Notes: generated by a model not told the origin, from the sequence alone. 64,000 nt of DNA from an uncultured Muribaculaceae bacterium (GCA_910578805.1 CAJTRS010000008.1:6752-70751); one strand, 5' to 3'. Positions 1-9,972 are shown, counted from the first letter of the stretch. Program-made: numbers and translations.

Positions 1-679
1 GCAATCCCGTCTCACAAGGGTCTTCAGCCACAATGCGCCTCTTGACCTCCACACTTTCGGCCAGCAGATTCAGCATGGCTCCGCCGGCACGGCCGGAAGA
101 ATCCCGGTCAAGCACACGGGACAAAGACTCTGACGAATCGATAAGGGCATGCTTTATAACCTCGGCATAACCTGACATGAACTCGCTCTCGGGAAGCGTA
201 TCGAAAAATACTGACGACAACACCACGGCATCGGCCTGACGAAACACCCCCACCTCATTTTTCAGACCGGCAAAATTTATTCCCGTCTTGCCGCCTACAG
301 CGGCATCTACGGCTCCGAGCAAAGTGGTGGGCACATTGATGAAACCTATCCCACGCTTGAATGTGGCAGCGGCAAATCCGCCAAGATCGGTCACCATGCC
401 TCCTCCTACATTGACCAACACACTATGACGCGTGGCGCCACCGGCCGTAAGAGCTTCCCATACCGATGACAGGGCGGTGAGGTTTTTGTTTTCATCGCCG
501 GGGGATACGACTATGGTTTCTGCTCCTGACAGAGCCGGGCACCCGGCCATAAGCCGCGGCACGGCAATCCGGGCGGTATTCGTATCGGCAAGAATGAATA
601 CATTGCAGGCATTATGCGCCGCAAGCAGTTCCTGCAACGCATCGGCCGGAGAATTGGTGATAAGTATCCGTTGTCCCAT
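1..679 (-). CDS. aroB: 3-dehydroquinate synthase, partial (C-terminus outside window)
   Basis: Second enzyme of the shikimate pathway, converting DAHP to 3-dehydroquinate with NAD and a divalent metal in the cytoplasm. The visible 226 residues start at ATG 679 (MGQRILITNS) and carry the family's glycine-rich NAD-binding stretch GGGMVTDLGGFAA, then INVPTTLLGAVDAAVGGKTG and LKNEVGVF, followed by the SGYAEVIKHALI helix that supplies a metal-binding Glu. The reading frame stays open to base 1, so the C-terminal metal and substrate residues are off the window. It is the last visible gene of a minus-strand run; the HAD gene ends 45 bases upstream. Confidence 0.93.
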   Translation of the reverse strand, partial: MGQRILITNSPADALQELLAAHNACNVFILADTNTARIAVPRLMAGCPALSGAETIVVSPGDENKNLTALSSVWEALTAGGATRHSVLVNVGGGMVTDLGGFAAATFKRGIGFINVPTTLLGAVDAAVGGKTGINFAGLKNEVGVFRQADAVVLSSVFFDTLPESEFMSGYAEVIKHALIDSSESLSRVLDRDSSGRAGGAMLNLLAESVEVKRRIVAEDPCETGL

Positions 680-724
680 AATCTGAATTCATTTGACACA
701 ATTCCGTATATATAGCCGTACAAA

Positions 725-1477
725 TCACAGACAGGCTTCTGTTGTCACAAGCGCCTCGTAAAGGAGCGGGAAAGCGTCGGCCAGAGCATTCATGGAACAC
801 ATCACAATATCGGCTCCGGCCTCTGTCAACTCACACTCCTTTAACGGTCCGGTCGTCACTCCTATGGTAAACGCACCGGAAGCATATCCGGATTCCACTC
901 CGAGAGGGGCATTTTCTATGACCACACACTGCCACGGCTTCAGACCGGCGATAGACATGGCTTTTTCATAAGGCTCCGGCAGAGGTTTTCCGTGCTTCAC
1001 ATCGCGCGAAGTAATCTTCCGGTCGGCTGCAAACACTCCCGGAAAATCGGCATCGAGCCTGTTGAGAAGAGTATTCTGTCCCGATCCTGTCACAAGCACC
1101 CTTTCCATACCGACCCGTTTCAGGAAATCCATGACACGCAATGACCCGGGCATAATATCCACCGGCGGCATCGCCGCAAACAATTCGGCCTTGCGCCCGT
1201 AAAGCGACGTTTTTTCCTCTTCGGTGGCGCCGTGGCCGAATGCGTTGTGAAACAACACATCGATAGTTGAAGCGCCCGTGCGGCCCTCATATCTGAAAAA
1301 CTCGTCAAGCGGAACATCGACTCCGACCTCGCGCATCATCTGTTGCCAAGCGGCGGCATGCAAAGGCATAGAGTCGTAAAGAGTCCCGTCCATATCTATC
1401 AGAGCCCCGCGGGGATCTGCCTTGTCATAACCGTGACGCGTAAGATATCGCCTCACGGCCGGTGTGTAAATATTCAT
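725..1477 (-). CDS. HAD-superfamily phosphatase / beta-phosphoglucomutase-like
   Basis: 250-residue HAD hydrolase of subfamily IA. Motif I is DMDGTLYDS with nucleophile Asp28 and acid/base Asp30; motif II is the Thr in VLVTGSG; the motif III Lys is in HGKPLPEPY; motif IV is IENAPLGV, where the usual Asp pair is replaced by Glu-Asn, a variant common in Bacteroidetes phosphoglucomutase/phosphatase-like members. A helical cap lies between residues 40 and 110. The substrate cannot be told from sequence: a sugar phosphate or another small phosphoester is likely. It starts 5 bases after the AsmA-like gene and precedes aroB, so it is probably cotranscribed with both. Confidence 0.85.
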   Translation of the reverse strand: MNIYTPAVRRYLTRHGYDKADPRGALIDMDGTLYDSMPLHAAAWQQMMREVGVDVPLDEFFRYEGRTGASTIDVLFHNAFGHGATEEEKTSLYGRKAELFAAMPPVDIMPGSLRVMDFLKRVGMERVLVTGSGQNTLLNRLDADFPGVFAADRKITSRDVKHGKPLPEPYEKAMSIAGLKPWQCVVIENAPLGVESGYASGAFTIGVTTGPLKECELTEAGADIVMCSMNALADAFPLLYEALVTTEACL

Positions 1478-1482
1478 ATCTG

Positions 1483-4400
1483 TTACTTCCTCCTGTTTTT
1501 ATTGTTCTTTTTGTCGGTAACCGAAGGTATGCTGTCGGGCTTGGGAGCCTCGATAAGTCCGTTCTGTATGAATACAAGCGAATCGGCGGCACTCAGCGTA
1601 TCGCCCGACATATCGCCCGACATATCGCCCGCCGCCCCTCGCATTCTCTCGCGCCTTTGCAATTTCAGACCCTTGACTCCGGCCGAACGCATGCCACGAC
1701 GGAATGCCGTACGTATCTCCTTGATCAGATTGACACGTACCGTATCGGTGAGTTGCCGTGATGAAGCCACAGTCTTCTCATTGATGCGTGCCTTGCCTAA
1801 ACGTATCTTCATCTTATCGGGCGTACCCTTTATGTTCACGCCGAATTTGAATGGCATGGGCGATTTCAGCACAGCCACATGATAGTCAAGATTGAACGCG
1901 GCATCGTTGCTGCCTCTGACACCGAGTTTGTAACGGTCCATGTCGAAGATGAAAGGATACAGGTCTATGTATCCGTCGTGTACCGCCACCTCCACGTCCA
2001 TGTGGTCTATCATATTGCGTTTTTTATTCTTGAACAGCAACCACTTCGACACAGTGCGGAATGTCTCGGAATCAAGCAGCACCAGACTGTCGCCCGAGAG
2101 TTTGAGCGCCATGTTGGTAGTCTGCAGATCAAAATTCATCATCGAGTCAAGCCGGGTGGTCAGCGCGGCATCGGCATCGACTATACCCTCCATGTATCCG
2201 AGCATGGGCAGTATGGAGTCAAGCTGAGGCATGATATGGGTAAGCTGACGCAGATTCAGTTTTTGTATTCTCATGCCTGCCGCAAAACTGATATCACGCC
2301 GTGTCGGAGCTGAATACAAAGCAGTGAGTCCGAACGATCCTGCTTCAGTGGAAGCACGGAACTCCTGCATGTTGACAGCGCCGTCATACATCGAAAGCAG
2401 ACCACGCAGATTGCAGAGCCACACATCGTTATAATGCACGTGTCCGGCCTCGACCCTGAACCCGGCCGTAATATTGGAGGGCACAATGAAAGCTCCTGCG
2501 GCCACACTGTCGATATCCGATTCCACCATATTCTGCAACCGCTCCTCGTCAGCCTCTATATCGAGACCGGATAGCGATGAGATCGTATCATTGGACTGAA
2601 TCCGGGAAGCGAATGCCGACCCGCGTATGGCGGCGGCCATAATATCATTTACATCAAGCGTATCGGACCTCACATCAAAGTCCAGTTCAAGCGGAGCACC
2701 ACGCCGAGAGGTAAATGCCCTGGAAATATTACGTATCGAGCCGTTGAGCACCATATCACTCTTGCCGGAGCGCAGTCTGGTATCGCGCAGCACGATACTG
2801 TCAGTGGAGAATGTAAGGTCAAGATCGCTCAATGTGTTACGCACCGGGAAATATGGTGTGATCAACCGGACTCTTTTGGCCTCCACACTACCGGAAGCCT
2901 GCCAGCGGCGCAGCCATGCTCTTAGCGACCTGTCGGCTCCGAAATCCAGGTTTTCACGTCCTGATTCCAATTCCTGCCCCGAATGCTTCCTACGGTGCTT
3001 GCGGGCATCTTTACGTGCAAGCGTAAGCAACGAATCGGCCGACAATTCGGGGTGTAACGCCGCTATGGAATCGTAGCGCGATTTCAGCGCGGCCGACATC
3101 GGGCGCCGCCCCTTGGGGTGAAGGGTCATTGAGGTGTGAAACCGTGATATGCCGGCACGGTTGAATCGGTCGGCATACCTCATTCTCCTGGCATCGACAT
3201 TCAGTGTAAGCAGCGGACTGCGCTTGCCACCTTGATAACGGCGCACAGATCCGCGCACAGAAGCTTCACGCAGAACGATCCTCACCGAATCGCTGTCGGA
3301 TATAAGCCTGAGACGCTCGGCCGATACCATGCTGCCGATAGGATTGATCTGTGCGGTATCGGACGAAGAAGCCACATTGCGCGAACCGATACCGACCGAC
3401 AAGGTTTTGCCCTCGATCCGCACGCCATCGCCACGAAATGCCACAGTATCAACCTTGAGCGAAGCCGTAAGCAGAGAATCCACGCTGTATTCCTTTATTT
3501 TTATCTTCGAATCAGTTCCCAGACGGAATTCGCCACGGTTGAGGTAGGCCTCCATGGTGCTGTCGCGCATGGCCATACGGAAACCATCAAGAGTCAACAC
3601 TCCGTTAGCTTTCATCTTATGGAATTTCTCACGGCTCAGGTCGCTGAGATTCATATTGACATCGGCATCACCGCGCAACACTCCGGCCAGCCGGCACGGC
3701 AATCGGTCAAGCAACCTCCGCGGAAGCCGATGAAGAGTGAGCATGCCGCTGAAACGTCCCTTCACATGCGGATCGCTGAGTACACGGGTCACCACAGCGC
3801 TTATATTGAAATCCATTGCCGGGCCCTGCATGGCCAGACGCCGCAGATTTATCACCGAGCGGTCAAGCGCCGCAATATCTATCTTCGACTCTGACTCAAG
3901 CTCCATGCGGTGCAGACGTATCTTGTCGAGATTAAAGTAACCGGCTTCCACAGCCAAGTCCACATCGGCCACCGGAAGCTGGAGCTGCAATGGCGCAAAC
4001 GGAGAGTCAACACTCACCGAGACATTCACTTTCATGTCAGTATCTATCGAGGCCAACTCTTCGGGCATCAAGCCGGCCGGTATCATGGCCACGGCCTTGG
4101 CCACATAAAAGTCATTGAGTCTCAACAAAAGGCGTTCCACAGTCACCTCTTCGGAAAAATCCACCTCCGTATCGAGCACGGCATCAATAGCGCCGAAAGT
4201 AATACCGAAATCCGAGATTTTCAGTCTCATGGGATTTTTCTGGTCCCACTCCACTGTTCCGTCGAGCCCTATAGGCTGGGAAGCGAGAATGGCCGGAGCC
4301 ATACCCCCTTTTGCATCTCCTGACAGACTGATCCAGTAATGTGGCGATGTATCGCCACCCACACTCACCGACGACAGCGTGACAATGGCGTCCACATCGC

Positions 4401-5028
4401 GACGCATAGTGTCGGTTGCGGCATAAACACTACGATAACGTACCGGCATGTCGCCCTTGATATCAAAGCGGTTGATGGCTATAACCGGTAGTCCCGACGA
4501 CTCGCTGTCAGACTCCGACTGCGGAAATATGTCGAAATTCGCTACCGTGTCGCCTACCACCACCAGATTCACCCACGGCCTGTCAAGTTCCACGTCATTA
4601 AGCTCTATCTTACCGCCCAGCAGACTCACCACATTGATAGCTCCCCGAAGCCCGCAAAGCTTAAACAACGAATCTGAGTCATGCGGCAGAACCGCGCGCA
4701 TATCGGCATCAAGCGACCCGAACCTGCGGCTGACCACACTGAGCGAATCCACCTTAACCTCAAGCCGCGGAAACGTGGACCAGAACGTAAGCTCCACCCG
4801 GCCGGCACGCACATCGGCTTCAAGAGCCGACGATGCGGCATCGTTGACTATCGGCGTAAGCTTTCCGGGTGTCAGATACCATAAAGCCACACTCAACACC
4901 ACAGCTATCAGTCCAATAATGACAAAAACGGATATTCCCGTCCATTTTAGGATTCTTATCCATAACGGACGGCGTTTCTTTACGACGGAATTATTTTCTC
5001 CGGATATATTTTCTTTCGTATTGCCCAT
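1483..5028 (-). CDS. AsmA-like giant inner-membrane-anchored protein
   Basis: 1181 residues. A basic N-terminus is followed by one membrane segment (about residues 27-51), then a long beta-rich periplasmic body starting with LTPIVNDAASSALEADVRAG, the hallmark opening of AsmA/TamB-type proteins. These are thought to be bridge-like lipid carriers or outer-membrane assembly factors; that role here is inferred from the family. The C-terminal part (about residues 850-1100) resembles the AsmA C-terminal domain. Close to the end, a 12-bp tandem repeat encodes the Asp-Met-Ser-Gly units. It begins 5 bases after the DUF5715 gene and ends 5 bases before the HAD gene, which indicates one operon. Confidence 0.85.
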   Translation of the reverse strand: MGNTKENISGENNSVVKKRRPLWIRILKWTGISVFVIIGLIAVVLSVALWYLTPGKLTPIVNDAASSALEADVRAGRVELTFWSTFPRLEVKVDSLSVVSRRFGSLDADMRAVLPHDSDSLFKLCGLRGAINVVSLLGGKIELNDVELDRPWVNLVVVGDTVANFDIFPQSESDSESSGLPVIAINRFDIKGDMPVRYRSVYAATDTMRRDVDAIVTLSSVSVGGDTSPHYWISLSGDAKGGMAPAILASQPIGLDGTVEWDQKNPMRLKISDFGITFGAIDAVLDTEVDFSEEVTVERLLLRLNDFYVAKAVAMIPAGLMPEELASIDTDMKVNVSVSVDSPFAPLQLQLPVADVDLAVEAGYFNLDKIRLHRMELESESKIDIAALDRSVINLRRLAMQGPAMDFNISAVVTRVLSDPHVKGRFSGMLTLHRLPRRLLDRLPCRLAGVLRGDADVNMNLSDLSREKFHKMKANGVLTLDGFRMAMRDSTMEAYLNRGEFRLGTDSKIKIKEYSVDSLLTASLKVDTVAFRGDGVRIEGKTLSVGIGSRNVASSSDTAQINPIGSMVSAERLRLISDSDSVRIVLREASVRGSVRRYQGGKRSPLLTLNVDARRMRYADRFNRAGISRFHTSMTLHPKGRRPMSAALKSRYDSIAALHPELSADSLLTLARKDARKHRRKHSGQELESGRENLDFGADRSLRAWLRRWQASGSVEAKRVRLITPYFPVRNTLSDLDLTFSTDSIVLRDTRLRSGKSDMVLNGSIRNISRAFTSRRGAPLELDFDVRSDTLDVNDIMAAAIRGSAFASRIQSNDTISSLSGLDIEADEERLQNMVESDIDSVAAGAFIVPSNITAGFRVEAGHVHYNDVWLCNLRGLLSMYDGAVNMQEFRASTEAGSFGLTALYSAPTRRDISFAAGMRIQKLNLRQLTHIMPQLDSILPMLGYMEGIVDADAALTTRLDSMMNFDLQTTNMALKLSGDSLVLLDSETFRTVSKWLLFKNKKRNMIDHMDVEVAVHDGYIDLYPFIFDMDRYKLGVRGSNDAAFNLDYHVAVLKSPMPFKFGVNIKGTPDKMKIRLGKARINEKTVASSRQLTDTVRVNLIKEIRTAFRRGMRSAGVKGLKLQRRERMRGAAGDMSGDMSGDTLSAADSLVFIQNGLIEAPKPDSIPSVTDKKNNKNRRK
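1599..1631. repeat. 12-bp tandem repeat, about 2.7 copies, inside the AsmA-like gene
   Basis: The unit TATCGCCCGACA occurs at 1599-1610 and 1611-1622, followed by a partial third copy. The unit length is a multiple of three, so copy-number change would only add or remove four residues (Met-Ser-Gly-Asp) near the protein's C-terminus. Confidence 0.85.
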
Positions 5029-5033
5029 GACAG

Positions 5034-5792
5034 TTATTGTTTATCGGTCCACGACTTTCGGTCGCGCACCGTGATATGGAAACAAGGTTGCTTGCGCTCA
5101 TGTTTCACCCAGCATTTGCCTTCGGCGCGCATGGCAAGCAGCACTTCGGCAAGAATTCCCTTGAGGTCTATACACGACCGGGGCAGTGTGTCGTTGTCGG
5201 CGGCAAACCGCGCATAGCTTATATCCACCGTAGTGCCGAACTTATGAACCGACGAGTCTATGGCATTGCGGTTACGGCGCCGAAGCTTGCTTACGCTCTC
5301 GGGAGTGCGGAGCACACTTGTGACCTTTATGCGGTAGGCACCGCCGCCGCGCGAACGGAGGGTGTCACGGAACCGACGCCCTATTTCATGGAGCATCTCG
5401 GCTCCTTCCGGTATCATGTAAGGGCTCGAATGTGTCAGCGGCTCCACATAATAATCCTCACACGAGGCTATCTTCACCAGCGGACGACGGTTGACCCAGT
5501 GGGAACGGGTGTCGGTAATAGGCTCTATGCCTATCTTCTCAGCCTCGGCCCAATGGATATGGTTACTGTCGTTGAACACCTTGCCGCAAGTACCGCCTAT
5601 ATGCCTTACGCGCATGGCCACCGTAGGCTCCGGCATGGTGTCAAGCGGACGGTCATACAGACTTACGGAATCAGCCTCAAGCTGCCGGGCATCGGACACT
5701 GCCAAACTATGCATGTCACCGCTTCCGCCACACCCGGCGGCTACGGTCATGGCCGATATGGCGAATAATTTCAGAATTCCGGTCAAAGTCAT
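5034..5792 (-). CDS. DUF5715 lipoprotein, M15-peptidase-like
   Basis: 252 residues with a lipoprotein signal peptide (hydrophobic residues 5-19, lipobox ending at the Cys of AAGC). The region around residue 180 reads SVHKFGTTVDISY, matching the SxHxxGxxxD zinc-site pattern of D-Ala-D-Ala carboxypeptidases of family M15 (VanY/DacC-like). A terminal CFHITVRD provides the second His cluster. It is therefore probably a periplasmic, membrane-anchored peptidoglycan peptidase or a non-catalytic relative; activity is inferred. It is the first gene of a minus-strand operon with AsmA-like, HAD and aroB, and has a TAATTTTG box 11 bases ahead of the start codon. Confidence 0.8.
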   Translation of the reverse strand: MTLTGILKLFAISAMTVAAGCGGSGDMHSLAVSDARQLEADSVSLYDRPLDTMPEPTVAMRVRHIGGTCGKVFNDSNHIHWAEAEKIGIEPITDTRSHWVNRRPLVKIASCEDYYVEPLTHSSPYMIPEGAEMLHEIGRRFRDTLRSRGGGAYRIKVTSVLRTPESVSKLRRRNRNAIDSSVHKFGTTVDISYARFAADNDTLPRSCIDLKGILAEVLLAMRAEGKCWVKHERKQPCFHITVRDRKSWTDKQ

Positions 5793-5803
5793 CGGTTATG
5801 GCG

Positions 5804-5811
5804 CAAAATTA
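5804..5811 (-). promoter_or_regulatory. Bacteroidetes -7 box for the DUF5715-aroB run
   Basis: Reverse-strand TAATTTTG matches TAnnTTTG. No clear -33 TTTG is seen at the expected spacing, so the promoter is less certain than the divergent one at 5836-5866. Confidence 0.45.
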
Positions 5812-5835
5812 GCAGGTAAAGGTAACAACTTTTAT

Positions 5836-5866
5836 TTTCATAATTGCACTTAATGTGGTATTTTTG
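5836..5866 (+). promoter_or_regulatory. Promoter of the rRNA methyltransferase gene
   Basis: The -7 box TATTTTTG (5859-5866) matches TAnnTTTG exactly. A TTTC at 5836-5839 sits about 19 bases upstream in the -33 position (consensus TTTG). The start codon follows at 5898, giving a short leader. Confidence 0.6.
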
Positions 5867-5897
5867 CAGGATAATTGACACAAAACACCCTTGAAGT

Positions 5898-7418
5898 ATG
5901 CAATCCCAACAGTTTGAAATGGTAGCCAAGACCTTTCAGGGTCTTGAAGATGTATTGGCAGAAGAGCTTCGCTCATTGGGAGCGGTAAATGTGGAACCCG
6001 GCCGCCGAATGGTATCATTCGAAGGCGATCTGGCCATGCTCTACAAGGCCAACATGTGTTGCCGCACCGCCCTGCGCATACTCAAACCCATATACAAGTT
6101 CATCGCCCACGACCCCGATGCCCTCTACGCTATGGTCAAGGAATACGACTGGACAAGGATTCTCACCCTCGACAAGACTTTCTCCATCGACACCGTGACC
6201 AATTCCGACGAGTTCACCCACTCACGCTATGTCACATACCGTGTCAAGGACGCCATAGTCGATTTTTTCCGTGATCGCCTCGGCCCGGATGCGCGCCCAA
6301 AAGTGCGCCTTCAGGACGCCGACGTGATGATCAACGTACACATCTCGGGCGACCGAGTGACCGTGTCGCTCGACTCGTCGGGCGAGTCGCTCCACAAGCG
6401 CGGTTACCGCGTGGCGCAGACCGAGGCGCCAATCAACGAGGTGCTCGCAGCCGGCATCATACTCAAGAGCGGCTGGAGAGGCGACTCTCCGCTGGTCGAT
6501 CCCATGTGTGGCAGCGGCACATTCCTCATCGAGGCAGCCATGATAGCAGCCGGTATCAACCCCGGCATCTATCGCCGCCGTTTTGCATTCGAATCATGGC
6601 ACGACTTCGATGCCGAACTTTTCGATTCAATATATAATGACGACTCCTCGGAACGCGAATTCCGACATAAGATATACGGCGCCGACATATCGCCAAAAGC
6701 TGTAGCCATAGCCAACGAAAACATCAAGAGCGCAGGCGTAGGCCGGTACATAGACCTCGAGGTAAAACCGCTTGCCAAATGGAGCGAAGCCCCCGAAGGT
6801 GGTATTCTCGTGACCAATCCCCCTTATGGAGAGAGAATAAGCACCGAGGACATGGACGGCCTGTATTCGCTTATAGGCACAAAACTCAAACATGTGTTCA
6901 AGGGATATCACGCATGGATCATAGGATACCGCGAAGAATATTTCCGCAAGATAGGTCTTGCAGCTTCATCTAAGGAACCTATCTACAACGGCGCTCTCGA
7001 ATGCGAGTTGCGCGAATACATCATATTTGAGGGCGAATACAAAAACTTCCGCAAAGACGGAGACTCTATAAAATCCGCCGAAAAGCGCCCGGAGCGCAAG
7101 CCTATGCACCGCGTAAGCGACAACAAATGGCGTGACGATGCCAGACGGTCAGGAATGGGCGGCAAGGAAGCACGAGGCGACAACCGGAAGAAAGGTGTGA
7201 GCAGACTGGAGGCTAAATACCGCCCCAAAGGACGGTTTGCCGACAAGACCACAACTCCGCCGGCCGAGAACGAAAACCCATTGGCATCGCGCCGCAACGA
7301 GCATGCCCTCAAGATGATAGTGGGCAAGAACCCGTCATTGCCCAAAAACGACGGGCCTCTAATGCGTCCCCGCCGCGGCTGGAAACGCCCCGACAGCGAC
7401 AACAGCCAGGATCAATGA
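5898..7418 (+). CDS. rlmL: THUMP-domain class I SAM-dependent RNA methyltransferase (RlmL-like)
   Basis: 506 residues. The N-terminal 55-160 region is a ferredoxin-like/THUMP RNA-binding module. Residues about 190-390 are the methyltransferase domain, with VDPMCGSGTFLIEAA as the SAM-binding motif and TNPPYGERI as the NPPY catalytic motif of N2-guanine methyltransferases. This architecture matches the N-terminal half of E. coli RlmL, which makes m2G2445 in 23S rRNA; the exact target here is inferred. The last about 100 residues are a very basic, low-complexity extension rich in Arg and Lys, presumably for RNA binding. The gene stands alone between a divergent operon and a convergent one. Confidence 0.88.
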   Translation: MQSQQFEMVAKTFQGLEDVLAEELRSLGAVNVEPGRRMVSFEGDLAMLYKANMCCRTALRILKPIYKFIAHDPDALYAMVKEYDWTRILTLDKTFSIDTVTNSDEFTHSRYVTYRVKDAIVDFFRDRLGPDARPKVRLQDADVMINVHISGDRVTVSLDSSGESLHKRGYRVAQTEAPINEVLAAGIILKSGWRGDSPLVDPMCGSGTFLIEAAMIAAGINPGIYRRRFAFESWHDFDAELFDSIYNDDSSEREFRHKIYGADISPKAVAIANENIKSAGVGRYIDLEVKPLAKWSEAPEGGILVTNPPYGERISTEDMDGLYSLIGTKLKHVFKGYHAWIIGYREEYFRKIGLAASSKEPIYNGALECELREYIIFEGEYKNFRKDGDSIKSAEKRPERKPMHRVSDNKWRDDARRSGMGGKEARGDNRKKGVSRLEAKYRPKGRFADKTTTPPAENENPLASRRNEHALKMIVGKNPSLPKNDGPLMRPRRGWKRPDSDNSQDQ

Positions 7419-7448
7419 GACAGACCGGCTAAGAGCCAACTCACTCAG

Positions 7449-7505
7449 ATAACTATACAAACAATAAATGCTCCCGACGGGAGCATTTATTGTTTGTATA
7501 GTTAT
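7449..7505. terminator. Bidirectional terminator: perfect 27-bp hairpin with 3-base loop
   Basis: Bases 7449-7475 are the exact reverse complement of 7479-7505, with GAC as the loop. It lies between the ends of two convergent genes, so it can terminate both transcripts. A GC-rich core (CTCCC/GGGAG) sits at the tip and AT-rich arms form the base. A stem this long and perfect is well beyond the usual intrinsic terminator. Confidence 0.85.
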
Positions 7506-7535
7506 CGCGGCAGGATTACGATGCTGCGACCGGAA

Positions 7536-8543
7536 TTATACTATGGAGTTTTTCTTTGTCCACTCGATTATCTCGGGTATGTAGCCGAATGCAAGACCGG
7601 TAACGGTATCGGCACAGCCGTAATATACGGCAATACGGCCCGATTCGGGATCATGTAGAGCAGCACAGGGGAATGTAACATTGGGCACATCGCCTGTAAG
7701 TTCATAAATTTCACGCGGAGAAATCAGATATGGACCCGAACGGGCTATCACTTTCCACGGCTGCTGAATATCAAGCAGAGCAGAGCCGAAAGCATACACA
7801 TATCCGTTGCACGAGCGGAGCACACCGTGATAGATGAGCAGCCAGCCCTCGGAAGTCTCGATGGGAATGGGGCCGGCGCCAATCTTCATGCACTGCCATG
7901 CGCTGTCCTCAAAAGGTGCGGGCGACATGACATGACGGTGGCGTCCCCAGAACTCCATATCGGGAGACTCGCTGTAGAATATATCGCCGAAAGGAGTATG
8001 GCCGGTATCGCTCGGGCGCGAGAGCATGGCGAAGTTGCCGTTGATCTTGCGGGGGAACATCACCCCATTGCGGTTATAGGGCAGGAATGCGTTTTCAAGC
8101 TGGTGGAATGTCTCGAAATCGGTGGTCCATGCGGCACCGATTGTAGGTCCGTGGTAACCGTTACACCAAGTCACATAATATTTGTCTTCGATCTTGGCCA
8201 CGCGGGGGTCATAGCCATAAACCCACTGCGCTACCTCGGGATCGGCACCCTCAAGATGGAAATCCTCCTCGTTGATGTCCCATTTGAAACCATCGACCGA
8301 GAATCCGACATGGATACGCATGCGGCGGTTGGTGTCATCGCAGCGGAACACTCCGGCATAATTGTACTTGCCTTTCTTGAACGGCACCACAGCCGAGTTG
8401 AATATAGAGTTCGACGTGCTGAGTGCATCGCGCGGTATCACGGGATTGGCGCTATAACGCCACAACACATCATTGCACCCTTGTGGACGATCCTCCCAAG
8501 GCATATCGGGCAGGGGCTGTCCTTCGATTTTAAGTTCGCTCAT
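7536..8543 (-). CDS. GH130 beta-mannoside phosphorylase
   Basis: 335 residues of the five-bladed GH130 fold. The motif GYDPRV at Asp112 aligns by eye with the catalytic Asp of characterised GH130 enzymes, and [14 protein letters not shown] and IYHGV are further family blocks. These enzymes phosphorolyse beta-1,4-linked mannosides, releasing mannose 1-phosphate. The length is closer to the GH130_2 group acting on Man-GlcNAc from N-glycans or on mannooligosaccharides than to the roughly 390-residue mannosylglucose phosphorylases; this subfamily call is inference. It follows its MFS transporter by 24 bases, so the pair forms an intracellular uptake-and-phosphorolysis route. No mannobiose epimerase is nearby. 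Confidence 0.88.
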   Translation of the reverse strand: MSELKIEGQPLPDMPWEDRPQGCNDVLWRYSANPVIPRDALSTSNSIFNSAVVPFKKGKYNYAGVFRCDDTNRRMRIHVGFSVDGFKWDINEEDFHLEGADPEVAQWVYGYDPRVAKIEDKYYVTWCNGYHGPTIGAAWTTDFETFHQLENAFLPYNRNGVMFPRKINGNFAMLSRPSDTGHTPFGDIFYSESPDMEFWGRHRHVMSPAPFEDSAWQCMKIGAGPIPIETSEGWLLIYHGVLRSCNGYVYAFGSALLDIQQPWKVIARSGPYLISPREIYELTGDVPNVTFPCAALHDPESGRIAVYYGCADTVTGLAFGYIPEIIEWTKKNSIV

Positions 8544-8567
8544 CGGTAATAATTATGTTATTATGTT

Positions 8568-9944
8568 TTATGATAGTAATTCAGTGTTTTCTTCGGCCTT
8601 GATTTCATCGGCTTCTATATCCTTGCCGGCACCGCCGTCCTTGTCAGAGTGCGTGAACGGAACTATCCATGCGAGTATGAATGCCGGCACCGCCATGACA
8701 AGAGCGATGATGAAGAACATCTCATAGCCGGTGCGCTCGCATATCCAGCCGCTTATCATGCCCGGAAGCATGACTCCGAGATTCATTATGGCCGAAGCGA
8801 ATGCATAGTGGGCCATGGAGTGCTTGCCGGGAGCCACCTGCTGCATCATAAACATGGTAAGGCCGACAAAACCGAATCCGTAACAGAAATATTCAAGCAC
8901 CAGACCCGAACCGATCACCCAGAGATTTTCGGGGAGGAATACGGAAAAGAGGAAATATATCACGAACGGCACATTGAATATGCTTACCAACGTGAACAGC
9001 ACTTTTTTCAGTCCGAAATGGGCTATGAAATAGCCGCCCATTATTGAACCTATTATGAACGCCACCGTACCGAAAATGCCGTATATGGTACCCATCTCTT
9101 CGTTGGTCATGGCCAGACCGCCTTCGGAAACCGGAGCCTGAAGGAATATTGGCACCATCTTCATTGCAAATCCCTCGGTCAGACGATAGCACACTATAAA
9201 CGCGATATAGAGCCAGATATATTTTTTCTTAAAGAAAGCCGTAAGCACATGGAGCATTTCAGGCAATGCCTCTGAGGCGCTTTTGGGCGCCTCGTCGCCC
9301 TTGGAACCTTTGGGCAACACCACCTTGTGATAAAGAGCCATACCTATAAGCAACACGCCTATAATGCCCATTATTATCATCCATGCATAGAACGGGGCTC
9401 GCTCGGGATTACTGCTCTTGAAATAATTGATCAGCACACCTGCCAACCACACAAGGCCGCCGTTGGCCAGCACCTTGGCAAGATTATAGAAAGCTCCCTG
9501 CCAGCCTATGTAGGTTGACTGTGTCTTCTTGTCGAGAGCCGTGAGATATATGCCGTCGGTAGCTATGTCATGAGTGGCACCCGACAGGGCTATGACGCCC
9601 ATTATGGCTATGGTATAGGCAAAAAAATCGGGCAGCGGCAACAGAAACGCGATCATTGCAAAACAGAATCCCGATATTGCCTGGGTGGTCACCACAAAAT
9701 TCTTTTTAGTCCAGAATATCTCAAGGAGCGGACTCCACAGGAATTTCAGAGTATAGGGAAGCGTGAGCAGAGATGTCCAGAAGGCTATCTGCGCCTTATC
9801 CACCCCGAGGTTGTTGAACATAATGACAGCCACAAGGTTAAGCGTCACAAACGGCAACCCCATGGCAAAATATACCGACGGAACCCACGAGAGCGGAGAG
9901 TGCGCCTTAGCCGAGGGAGCGGCATTTACCGAAGTCCGGTTCAT
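8568..9944 (-). CDS. MFS transporter, AmpG/sugar-transporter-like, GH130 partner
   Basis: 458 residues with about twelve hydrophobic segments and an overall AmpG-like layout, including SGATHDIATDGIYL in the fourth segment, which resembles the charged AmpG motif. Bacteroides GH130 genes are commonly paired with such carriers that import mannosyl disaccharides across the inner membrane, and the arrangement here (transporter first, phosphorylase 24 bases downstream) fits that role. A muropeptide substrate is the alternative. Only 28 bases separate it from tRNA-Arg upstream and no -7 box fits there, so it may be read from the tRNA promoter. Confidence 0.82.
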   Translation of the reverse strand: MNRTSVNAAPSAKAHSPLSWVPSVYFAMGLPFVTLNLVAVIMFNNLGVDKAQIAFWTSLLTLPYTLKFLWSPLLEIFWTKKNFVVTTQAISGFCFAMIAFLLPLPDFFAYTIAIMGVIALSGATHDIATDGIYLTALDKKTQSTYIGWQGAFYNLAKVLANGGLVWLAGVLINYFKSSNPERAPFYAWMIIMGIIGVLLIGMALYHKVVLPKGSKGDEAPKSASEALPEMLHVLTAFFKKKYIWLYIAFIVCYRLTEGFAMKMVPIFLQAPVSEGGLAMTNEEMGTIYGIFGTVAFIIGSIMGGYFIAHFGLKKVLFTLVSIFNVPFVIYFLFSVFLPENLWVIGSGLVLEYFCYGFGFVGLTMFMMQQVAPGKHSMAHYAFASAIMNLGVMLPGMISGWICERTGYEMFFIIALVMAVPAFILAWIVPFTHSDKDGGAGKDIEADEIKAEENTELLS

Positions 9945-9972
9945 AATGGTAATTGATTTATAGTAGGTTTTG

